Shown piece after piece: positions 1-5,430 of a stretch of DNA of 5,526 nt. Under the pieces are notes generated by a model. It saw nothing but the letters and a program-made list of their open reading frames with translations. It was not told where the DNA came from and ran no database searches. This stretch comes from Bordetella parapertussis. Its GTDB lineage: Bacteria > Pseudomonadota > Gammaproteobacteria > Burkholderiales > SG8-39. The position numbers were made by a program, and so were the translations under genes. Location of the stretch: the NCBI GenBank assembly GCA_945869935.1, contig CAMBSA010000161.1:1-5526 (forward strand), written 5' to 3'. Within the stretch, counting starts at the first letter, position 1, and each line of letters opens with the position of its first letter.

Positions 1-68
1 AACGCGGATTGTTCAGGAAGGACTATTCGGGCACGACCCTGCTCGAGCACCTCGGCATCAAGCGATAA
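1..68 (+). CDS. C-terminal end of a probable LLM-class flavin-dependent oxidoreductase (5' truncated by the window)
   Basis: Reading from position 3, the last 21 codons before the TAA at 66-68 give a peptide beginning RGLFRKDY and ending LLEHLGIKR. This tail (RGLFR..Y.G.TL.EHLG) resembles the extreme C-terminus of many bacterial luciferase-like (LLM) flavin-dependent monooxygenases. These use reduced flavin from a partner reductase to oxygenate organic substrates in the cytoplasm. Only the tail is visible, so no catalytic residue can be checked and the family call rests on about 20 residues. The gene reads in the same direction as the next three genes and ends 28 nt before the small membrane protein gene, which suggests co-transcription. 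The reading frame is open to the window edge. Confidence is good that this is the end of a real gene and moderate for the family. Confidence 0.6.
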   Translation, partial: RGLFRKDYSGTTLLEHLGIKR

Positions 69-96
69 TGCCGGCTGCGAAATCCGGAGCGAGTCG

Positions 97-387
97 ATGG
101 CGTTGAACTGGAGCTGGAGCCCGAAGCAGCACCGCGACTGGGCGATCAAGCGTTCGAAGGGCAGGACTTTCTTCCTGTTGCGCCACGGCATCCTGATGTG
201 GGGCGGATCGATGTTCCTGGTGATGGCCTGCGGTCCGGCGATCTTCGGCTTTCCGTTCCGGGTGAACCCGACGCTCTGGTACTGGACCTGGCAGACCGCG
301 CTCTGGATGGGGGCGGGGATGATCTACGGCATGTTCGTGTGGCATATGAGCGAGAAGCTCTACTTCGAGCACGGCGGCCGGGCCTGA
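97..387 (+). CDS. Small Trp-rich protein with two predicted transmembrane helices, function unknown
   Basis: This 96-aa protein is not one I recognise. Residues 1-30 are strongly basic (K10, R13, K18, R19, K21, R23, R29). Two hydrophobic segments follow, at about 31-52 and 60-82, joined by a short loop around FPFRVNPT. The C-terminal tail (about 83-96) contains HMSEKLYFEH. By the positive-inside rule both ends should be cytoplasmic, making a helical hairpin in the inner membrane. Nine of 96 residues are Trp, with a W-Y-W-T-W cluster at 61-65 at the start of helix 2. The ATG at 97 has a GGAG at 86-89 with 7-nt spacing, supporting this start. It lies 28 nt after the LLM-like gene and 77 nt before the Rieske oxygenase gene on the same strand. 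Possible roles are membrane anchor, small transporter subunit or accessory protein; none is supported by a motif. Confidence 0.8.
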   Translation: MALNWSWSPKQHRDWAIKRSKGRTFFLLRHGILMWGGSMFLVMACGPAIFGFPFRVNPTLWYWTWQTALWMGAGMIYGMFVWHMSEKLYFEHGGRA

Positions 388-451
388 TCGCATAGCGGGA
401 TTTCGGCATTGACCGGGCACGCCTTCTGGAGGGAGGGCACCCCGGGACGGT

Positions 452-467
452 AAAAGGAGGAGTGATG
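452..467 (+). promoter_or_regulatory. Strong Shine-Dalgarno sequence and start choice for the Rieske oxygenase gene
   Basis: AAAAGGAGG at 452-460 is a near-perfect anti-Shine-Dalgarno match. It is followed by AGTGATG, giving GTG at 462 and ATG at 465. The ATG has 4-nt spacing from the GGAGG and the GTG only 1 nt, so the ATG is the likelier start. The same arrangement recurs before the next gene. Confidence 0.75.
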
Positions 468-1661
468 CTCAAGGCAGAAAACGAATTGCTCACGCGCGTC
501 GGTCCGGGCACGCCCGGAGGCGAGATGCTGCGGCGTTACTGGTGGCCGATTCAGGCGTCGGACCATGTCACCGACAAGCCGGTGCCGATACGCCTGATGG
601 GCGAGGACCTGGTGCTGTTTCGCGACGGAAACGGCAGGCTGGGCCTGCTCGGCCGTGCATGCGCGCATCGCGGATCGTCGCTTGAGTTCGGACGGGTCGA
701 GAAAGAGGGCATACGCTGCTGCTATCACGGCTGGGTGTTCGACGCGCGCGGCCGTTGCCTCGAGCAGCCCGCAGAACCGCCGGACAGCCGGCTGAAGGAC
801 GAGGTCCGCCAGAAGGCTTACCACGTGCGCGATGCGGGCGGCCTCGTGTTCGCCTACATCGGGCCGGAGCCGGTGCCTGCCTTCCCGAAGGTGGACCTGC
901 TGTTCCAGGCCGACCGCCGCCGCAGGGTGTGGGGCCGCGACGTGCACAGCAACTGGCTGCAGCAGTCGGAGAACATTGTCGATCCGCATCACATCATGGT
1001 GCTGCACGGCGCGGTCTATCCCGAGATTGCGTTCAAGCGTCCCGAGGTGAACTGGACCGAGACCGAGACCGGGATCGTCACGCATTGCAGCTATCCGACA
1101 GGGCAGCAGGACAGGCATCACCTGCTGTTTCCCTCGGCAATCCGCGTGAACGTACATCGCGTCGGACAGGAGCCGGTGCAGTACCTGATCTACAACGTGC
1201 CGATCGACGATACCCATACGGTGGCCTGGTGGGTGTGGGCGTCCGAGAGCACCGAGCCGCCGCATATCGTGACCGCCGAGCCCTACCAGCGCACCACACC
1301 CAAGGTCTATCGCCGCAAGGAAGACGGCTGGTTCGACCTGAGCAACGAGGCGTCGGACGACGCCGCTATGGGGTCGCAGGGGGATATCGCCGACCGCACC
1401 ACCGAATTTCTCGGCACGTCGGACCGCGGCATCGTGATGTACCGTCAGCAACTGAAGAAGGCGATCGAGGCGGTGCAGCAGGGTAGGATCCCGAAGGCTT
1501 GGCTGTCCGAAGCTCACCCGGACGCGGACAAGCTCCAACTGTTCGATGCGCGCAAGACCGGTTTCGGCAGCGTGCCGGGTCAGGTGCGCGATTCGGATAC
1601 CGGGGAGAAGCTGGGTGTGGTGGCGCCTTACGAAAGACACAAGCTGTTCGAAGAGTCCTGA
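465..1661 (+). CDS. Aromatic ring-hydroxylating (Rieske non-heme iron) oxygenase, alpha subunit, phthalate dioxygenase-like
   Basis: This 398-aa cytoplasmic enzyme should insert O2 into an aromatic or similar substrate, with electrons from a separate reductase. Numbering is from the ATG at 465. The N-terminus (ENELLTRVGPGTPGGEMLRR) is characteristic of the phthalate 4,5-dioxygenase group, whose oxygenases are alpha-only oligomers. The Rieske 2Fe-2S ligands are C66-x-H68 and C85-x2-H88, separated by the usual 16 residues. The catalytic domain carries D173-x2-H176-x4-H181: D173 is the likely electron-bridging aspartate and H176/H181 the mononuclear iron ligands. D320, in LGTSDRG, is the likely third ligand. 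All key residues are present and the length fits the family. A GTG at 462 is also in frame, but only 1 nt separates it from the GGAGG at 456-460, so ATG is preferred. No reductase or beta subunit is in the window. The substrate cannot be inferred. Confidence 0.93.
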   Translation: MLKAENELLTRVGPGTPGGEMLRRYWWPIQASDHVTDKPVPIRLMGEDLVLFRDGNGRLGLLGRACAHRGSSLEFGRVEKEGIRCCYHGWVFDARGRCLEQPAEPPDSRLKDEVRQKAYHVRDAGGLVFAYIGPEPVPAFPKVDLLFQADRRRRVWGRDVHSNWLQQSENIVDPHHIMVLHGAVYPEIAFKRPEVNWTETETGIVTHCSYPTGQQDRHHLLFPSAIRVNVHRVGQEPVQYLIYNVPIDDTHTVAWWVWASESTEPPHIVTAEPYQRTTPKVYRRKEDGWFDLSNEASDDAAMGSQGDIADRTTEFLGTSDRGIVMYRQQLKKAIEAVQQGRIPKAWLSEAHPDADKLQLFDARKTGFGSVPGQVRDSDTGEKLGVVAPYERHKLFEES

Positions 1662-1682
1662 GCGGACCGAAGAGACGTCCTT

Positions 1683-1703
1683 AAAAGGAGGAGGAAAGTG
1701 ATG
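1683..1703 (+). promoter_or_regulatory. Strong Shine-Dalgarno sequence and start choice for the solute-binding protein gene
   Basis: AAAAGGAGGAGG at 1683-1694 precedes AAAGTGATG. The ATG at 1701 sits 9 nt after the first GGAGG (1687-1691) and 6 nt after the second AGG, both workable spacings. A GTG at 1698 is in frame and would add one residue. ATG is preferred because it gives a standard signal-peptide start (MRNIV) and good spacing. Confidence 0.75.
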
Positions 1704-2681
1704 CGGAACATCGTAGGTGGAATGCCTGCGCGGCTTGCTGCGCTTGTGTTGGTCTTGGCGAGCCTGCCCGCCCTCGGGCAGCAGGCGTATCCGGAGCGGC
1801 TGATTTCGATCGTGCTCGGGTACAACGCGGGAACCGGTGCGGACATCATCGCCCGCAACCTCGCCACGAAGCTCGCGGCGATCACCGGCAAACCCGTGAT
1901 CGTGGAGAACAAGCCGGGTGCGCTGACCAACATAGGCGCGGAGTACGTGGCCAAATCAAAGCCCGATGGCTACACCCTGTTTTTCACCGCCGGCAATTCC
2001 ACTTTCGCGGCGAATGCGCAGTTGTTCAAGACGCTGCCCTTCGATCCGGTAAAGAGCTTCATTCCGGTGAACTCGATCGGACGCGTGCCTTTCGTGCTGG
2101 TGGTGCCGGTGTCCTCGCCGGCGCAGACCGTGGGCGAGCTGACGAAACTGCTGAAGGACAAAAAGGAGAAGGGCTCCTACGGTTCGGCGACGCCGTTCAA
2201 CACCGCGATCAGCGAACTGTACAAGTCGACCGCCGGACTGCAGACCACGCAGATCTCGTACAAGGGCATCAACCAGGCTATCCCGGAACTGTTGAGTGGC
2301 GCGCTCGATTTCATGATCTCGGACGCGGGCACCGCATCGCCGCATATGAAGGCGAACCGCGTACGGGCCCTGGCGGTGACCACAGGGCAGCGCTCTCCGT
2401 CGATGCCGGAGTTGCCGACAATGGTCGAATCCGGCGTGGCGGGATTCGACCTGAGCGCCTGGCTCGCGGTCTATGCGCCCGCGCAGACGCCGAGGCCGAT
2501 AGTGGAAAAGCTCGCCGAGTGGATCAACCAGGCAATGGCCACCGACGAAATGAAGCAGGTCCTTGCGAACTTCCGTTACGACGCGATGCCGAACAACCCG
2601 GACAAGCTCGCGGCCTTCCATGCGGCCGAGATCGAGCGCTGGGGAGCGTTGATGCGGGCGGCCAAGGTCGAGCCACAGTAG
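1701..2681 (+). CDS. Tripartite tricarboxylate transporter (Bug/TctC) family periplasmic solute-binding protein
   Basis: This 326-aa protein fits the usual length of Bug/TctC binding proteins, which capture organic acids in the periplasm and pass them to a TctA/TctB membrane complex or act in sensing. An N-terminal signal peptide is visible: R2, R11, a hydrophobic core at about 12-25 (LAALVLVLASLPALG), and a likely cleavage site near G26/Q27. The mature part shows the family landmarks: YPERLISIVLGYNAG then GADIIAR (residues 30-52; D48 is at the position of the conserved ligand-site Asp), VIVENKPGA, IGAEYVAKSKPDGYTLFF, and LPFDPVKSF. The classic FPPGG ligand loop reads YNAGTG here. The gene starts 39 nt after the Rieske gene and is last in the + strand run. 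No TctA or TctB gene is in the window, as is common for these often orphan proteins. Taken with the oxygenase upstream, uptake of an aromatic or other carboxylate is a reasonable inference. Confidence 0.94.
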   Translation: MRNIVGGMPARLAALVLVLASLPALGQQAYPERLISIVLGYNAGTGADIIARNLATKLAAITGKPVIVENKPGALTNIGAEYVAKSKPDGYTLFFTAGNSTFAANAQLFKTLPFDPVKSFIPVNSIGRVPFVLVVPVSSPAQTVGELTKLLKDKKEKGSYGSATPFNTAISELYKSTAGLQTTQISYKGINQAIPELLSGALDFMISDAGTASPHMKANRVRALAVTTGQRSPSMPELPTMVESGVAGFDLSAWLAVYAPAQTPRPIVEKLAEWINQAMATDEMKQVLANFRYDAMPNNPDKLAAFHAAEIERWGALMRAAKVEPQ

Positions 2682-2760
2682 GCGTCAGGCGGGTCCGTCG
2701 CAGGATAAATTGCGAACTTTTCTAGTTTAAAATCATGCAAAGACGCTGCAAAGAGGTCAA

Positions 2761-2786
2761 TCCGGTTGCTAAAATTAGCAACCGGA
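2761..2786. terminator. Perfect 12-bp inverted repeat between convergent genes; candidate bidirectional terminator
   Basis: TCCGGTTGCTAA (2761-2772) is the exact reverse complement of TTAGCAACCGGA (2775-2786), with AA between them. In practice this is a 10-bp GC-containing stem with a 6-nt AAAATT loop. It lies 79 nt after the stop of the binding-protein gene (+) and 13 nt after the stop of the molybdoenzyme gene (-), where a shared terminator is expected. Neither side has a clear T-run: the + side continues CTCTCTCGG and the - side TTGACCTC. It may therefore be a weak or factor-assisted terminator, or an mRNA 3'-end stabiliser. The rest of the 2682-2799 gap is AT-richer than its surroundings and shows no gene. 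Confidence 0.6.
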
Positions 2787-2799
2787 CTCTCTCGGCAGG

Positions 2800-5151
2800 T
2801 CAGATTTGCGGAACCGCCAGCGCCGCCGGCTTGCCCGCCTTCGCCGCCTGGATCGCGGTCCACACGCGCGACGGCGTGGCCGGCATGTCGAGGTGGGTGA
2901 CGCCGGCCGGGCGCAGCGCATCGAGGATGGCGTTCATCAATGTCGGCAGCGATCCGGTGACGCCGGCTTCACCCACGCCCTTGGCGCCGAGCGGGTTGGT
3001 GTCGGTGGGCACCGGATGGTCGAGCAAGGTGATCTTGCCGAATAGGCCGGCCTTGGGCATCGGGTAGTCCATGTAGCTGCCGCTCAGCAACTGGCCGGTC
3101 TGCAGGTCGTAGTGCGCGAATTCGCCGAGCACCTGTCCCGCGCCCTGGGTGAGGCTGCCGTGCATCTGGCCTTCGACCAGCTGGTGATTGATGATCGTGC
3201 CGGCATCGTCACAGGCGATGTAGGACAGGATCTGCACCGTACCGGTGTCGGGGTCGATTTCCACTTCGGCGACATGCGCGCCGTAGGGGAAGGTCGCGCC
3301 GACCTTGGTATTGCTCTTGGTGTCCAGCGGATGCGGGCTCTGGCCGGCAAATTTCTTCGCCAGCGCCACCAGGCTCATCTTGCGGTCGGTGCCGCTGACG
3401 CGGTACTCGCCGTCATGGAACTCGATGTCGGCTTCCGCCGCCTCGAGTTCATCGGATGCGAGGGCCTTGCCCTTTTTCACCACATCGTTGGCGACGACGA
3501 ACATCGAGCCGCCGGCACCGTGCGTGGATCGGGACCCGCCGGTGCCGCTGCCCGCGAGGCGCATGCCCGGGTCGCCTTCCTTGAGGCGGATGGATTCGAC
3601 CGGCACGCCGAGGACGCCCGCCACGATGTTGGCGTAGGTGGTCTCATGCCCCTGGCCGGTGGCGTACGACACCGCGTAGAGCTGGATATTGCCGTCGGGT
3701 TTCCAGTTCAGCACCACCTCGTCGGCGGGGCCGCCCATGCCGGTGGATTCGATGCAGGTGGCCAGTCCGCGGCCCAGAAGCTTGCCGCGCGCTTTCGCTT
3801 CCGCGCGGCGCTTCTCGAAGGTCGCGGTGTCGCTCCACTTCGCCTCGACGAGCGCATCCTGCATGGTGGCTTCCGGCTCGCCGCAGTCGTAGACGATGCC
3901 GTTGACCAGGGTGTAGGGGAACTTCGACGGCGTAATCATGTTGCGGCGGCGCACTTCCGCTGCATCGATGCCGGTTTCGATGGCCACCTGGTTGACCAGG
4001 CGCTCGAGGATCGCCGACATGATCGGGCGACCGGCGCCGCGGTAGGCAGCCATCGGCGCGGTGTTGGTGAGGATGAACTGGTTGCGGGCAGATGCGACCG
4101 GTACGTCGTACAGGCCGGTCATGCAGGCGGTGACGCGGCTGTTGACGAAGGCGCCGGTAGGCGCGACGTACGCTCCCAGGTTGCTGATGAAATTGAAACG
4201 CAGCGCAAGAAAGCGCGCGTTCTCGTCGATCGAGGCTTCGCCGGTGGCGACCACATCGCGGCCCTGTTCGTCCGAAAGAAACGCCTCGCTGCGGCTGGAA
4301 ATCCACTTGACCGGGCGGCCGAGCTGTTTCGCTGCCACCATGAGCGCGCAGTACTCGGGGTACACCTGCGAGCGCACGCCGAAGCCGCCGCCGACGTCGC
4401 CGCCGATGATGTCCAGCTTGTCCTCGCCAATGCCGAACACGCCGCAGATCTGGCCGCGCAGGCCGTTCACCCCCTGGGTGCAGGAGTAGAGCTGGTAATA
4501 GTCTTTCGCTGCGTCAAACACCGCGATTGCGCCGCGGGTCTCCATTGGACTGGCGATCACGCGGTTGTTGTAGATCGAAAGGCGCACCACCTTTTTCGCC
4601 GCCTTGAAGGCAGCGTCGGTCCTGGCTTCGTCTCCGGGGCCGAAATCGAACACCCGGTTGCCTGTGACCGTGTCGTGCAGTTGCGGGGCATCGGGTTTCA
4701 TCGCATCCACTGCGCGAACCACCGCGGGCAGATCGTCGTAGTCCACCACGATCGCTTCGGTGGCATCGAGCGCAGTCACCGCGGAATCGGCAATCACCAG
4801 CGCCACCGCCTCGCCGACGTAGCGCACCTTGCCGATCGCAAGCGCGGGACGGAAGGGGTTGTTGAGCGGCTTGCCGTCGCGGCCGTTGACCGCGAGCGCG
4901 GCGGGCAGGGATTTGAGGCCGGCTTTTTTCATGTCCTCGCCGGTGAGGATGGCAAGAACGCCCTTCATCGCGAGTGCGGCGGAGGCGTCGATCGAGCGGA
5001 TCACCGCATGCGGACGGTCCGAGCGCAGGAACACCCCATGGACCTGGCCGGGCAGGTTGGTGTCGGCAATGAAACGGCCAGCGCCGGTGATCAGGCGCTC
5101 GTCTTCGAGACGGCCCTTGATCTGGGGGAAATGCAGAGTCTGGTTGTCCAT
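2800..5151 (-). CDS. Xanthine dehydrogenase/aldehyde oxidase family protein, molybdopterin-binding (large) subunit
   Basis: This 783-aa protein is a full-length large subunit of the molybdenum hydroxylase family, which hydroxylates N-heterocycles, aldehydes or CO using water-derived oxygen at a Mo-molybdopterin site. The N-terminal hammerhead domain spans about 15-125 (GRLEDERLITGAGRFIAD, then GKVRYVGEAVALV). Two molybdopterin-binding domains follow, at about 140-375 and 395-690. Visible landmarks are T225-Q226 (the Mo-site Gln position), GGDVGGGFG at 250-258, AYRGAGRP at 369-376, TGQGHE at 498-503, GSGTGGSRSTHG at 534-545, and GVGEAG at 725-730, where E728 is the expected catalytic base. The AYRGAGRP loop lacks the AYRCSFR signature of form I CO dehydrogenase, so this is not a canonical CoxL. 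The 2Fe-2S and FAD subunits are absent from the window. The ATG at 5151 gives the expected family start but has only a weak purine-rich GAGAAAAG before it. The substrate is unknown. Confidence 0.95.
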   Translation of the reverse strand: MDNQTLHFPQIKGRLEDERLITGAGRFIADTNLPGQVHGVFLRSDRPHAVIRSIDASAALAMKGVLAILTGEDMKKAGLKSLPAALAVNGRDGKPLNNPFRPALAIGKVRYVGEAVALVIADSAVTALDATEAIVVDYDDLPAVVRAVDAMKPDAPQLHDTVTGNRVFDFGPGDEARTDAAFKAAKKVVRLSIYNNRVIASPMETRGAIAVFDAAKDYYQLYSCTQGVNGLRGQICGVFGIGEDKLDIIGGDVGGGFGVRSQVYPEYCALMVAAKQLGRPVKWISSRSEAFLSDEQGRDVVATGEASIDENARFLALRFNFISNLGAYVAPTGAFVNSRVTACMTGLYDVPVASARNQFILTNTAPMAAYRGAGRPIMSAILERLVNQVAIETGIDAAEVRRRNMITPSKFPYTLVNGIVYDCGEPEATMQDALVEAKWSDTATFEKRRAEAKARGKLLGRGLATCIESTGMGGPADEVVLNWKPDGNIQLYAVSYATGQGHETTYANIVAGVLGVPVESIRLKEGDPGMRLAGSGTGGSRSTHGAGGSMFVVANDVVKKGKALASDELEAAEADIEFHDGEYRVSGTDRKMSLVALAKKFAGQSPHPLDTKSNTKVGATFPYGAHVAEVEIDPDTGTVQILSYIACDDAGTIINHQLVEGQMHGSLTQGAGQVLGEFAHYDLQTGQLLSGSYMDYPMPKAGLFGKITLLDHPVPTDTNPLGAKGVGEAGVTGSLPTLMNAILDALRPAGVTHLDMPATPSRVWTAIQAAKAGKPAALAVPQI

Positions 5152-5197
5152 GCGGGTGCTTTTCTCGACAGGCTGGAGGAAAGCTCTGATTTTAACA

Positions 5198-5213
5198 GGG
5201 GGAGGGCACCCCC
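5198..5213. repeat. GC hairpin GGGGG-AGGGCA-CCCCC in the leader of the molybdoenzyme gene
   Basis: Five G (5198-5202) and five C (5209-5213) flank a 6-nt AGGGCA. The element lies 47-62 bp upstream of the start at 5151, in the probable promoter or leader region of the - strand gene. A weak -10-like TAAAAT reads on the - strand at 5194-5189, between the hairpin and the gene, without a recognisable -35. The hairpin could be structural, regulatory or chance. Confidence 0.35.
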
Positions 5214-5237
5214 TTTACCCTGGAGGCCGCAAAAGGC

Positions 5238-5272
5238 AGATTGCCGCGTCGCCTGCGGCTCCTCGCAATGAC
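5238..5272 (-). repeat. REP-like palindromic element, copy A (variant core)
   Basis: This 35-nt element begins AGATTGCCGCGTCG and ends CTCCTCGCAATGAC on the + strand, so it is the reverse orientation of copies B and D. Its ends ATTGC (5240-5244) and GCAAT (5265-5269) are complementary. Its core differs from the other copies and holds its own small stem, GCCGC (5243-5247) with GCGGC (5255-5259). The 12 bases at 5262-5273 pair perfectly with 5281-5292 at the start of copy B across a 7-nt GGGAAAG loop. Confidence 0.8.
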
Positions 5273-5281
5273 CGGGAAAGG

Positions 5282-5309
5282 GTCATTGCGAGCGAAGCGA
5301 AGCAATCTC
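5282..5309 (+). repeat. REP-like palindromic element, copy B
   Basis: This 28-nt element begins GTCATTGCGAGCG and ends AAGCGAAGCAATCTC. ATTGC (5285-5289) and GCAAT (5302-5306) form the terminal stem. It is identical to copy D over 30 nt (5282-5311 against 5404-5433). It forms an inverted pair with copy A on its left and copy C on its right. Short palindromes of this type occur as dispersed intergenic elements in many environmental proteobacterial genomes and are usually thought to be mobilised by REP-associated transposases. No such gene is in the window. Confidence 0.85.
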
Positions 5310-5349
5310 AGGCGGCTCGTACGAGGCACTCTTGTTCAATGTGCCAATG

Positions 5350-5383
5350 GAGATTGCTTCGTCGCTTCGCTCCTCGCAATGAC
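5350..5383 (-). repeat. REP-like palindromic element, copy C (with two 3-nt insertions)
   Basis: This is the reverse orientation of B and D. Compared with the reverse complement of B it has two extra triplets, TCG after GAGATTGCTTCG and CTC before GCAATGAC, making 34 nt instead of 28. The terminal arms GAGATTGC and GCAATGAC are unchanged. It pairs with B across a 40-nt spacer that contains the palindrome CTCGTACGAG (5316-5325) and a GGCAC (5325-5329)/GTGCC (5341-5345) stem, so B, spacer and C could fold into one nested cruciform. Confidence 0.85.
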
Positions 5384-5403
5384 GACGGAGGCGGGATGTT
5401 GAC

Positions 5404-5430
5404 GTCATTGCGAGCGAAGCGAAGCAATCT
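5404..5430 (+). repeat. REP-like palindromic element, copy D, leading directly into the tandem array
   Basis: It has the same sequence and orientation as copy B and lies 20 nt after copy C. Its last 20 bases (5411-5430, CGAGCGAAGC then GAAGCAATCT) are exactly the last 20 bases of the 29-bp tandem unit that follows. Copy D therefore reads as the founder, or the diverged first unit, of the array. Confidence 0.85.

Noticed and set aside
462..464. GTG start for the Rieske oxygenase gene
   Set aside because: Only 1 nt lies between it and the GGAGG; the ATG at 465 fits both ribosome spacing and the family N-terminus.
360..1640. A 426-codon open frame on the - strand over the Rieske oxygenase gene
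   Set aside because: The + strand has all Rieske and iron-ligand motifs; the antisense product is compositionally biased and matches no family.
1956..2621. A 221-codon open frame on the - strand over the binding-protein gene
   Set aside because: It is an Arg/His-rich shadow of the clearly conserved Bug/TctC gene.
2800..5151. Form I aerobic CO dehydrogenase large subunit (CoxL)
   Set aside because: The active-site loop is AYRGAGRP, not AYRCSFR, and no CoxM or CoxS gene is adjacent.
5189..5217. Sigma-70 promoter for the molybdoenzyme gene (TAAAAT on the - strand at 5194-5189)
   Set aside because: The -10-like hexamer is plausible, but no -35 element is found at the right distance, so it is not listed as a separate feature.
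3112..5271. A 719-codon open frame on the + strand, antisense to the molybdoenzyme gene
   Set aside because: Its translation is low-complexity (rich in His, Arg, Ala, Gly and Val) with no recognisable domain, while the opposite strand encodes a complete conserved enzyme. It also runs into REP copy A. This is typical of long antisense frames in GC-rich genes.
5400..5407. TGACGTCA palindrome between REP copies C and D as a regulator site
   Set aside because: It is formed by the junction of the spacer with the start of copy D; an 8-bp palindrome here is not evidence of an operator.
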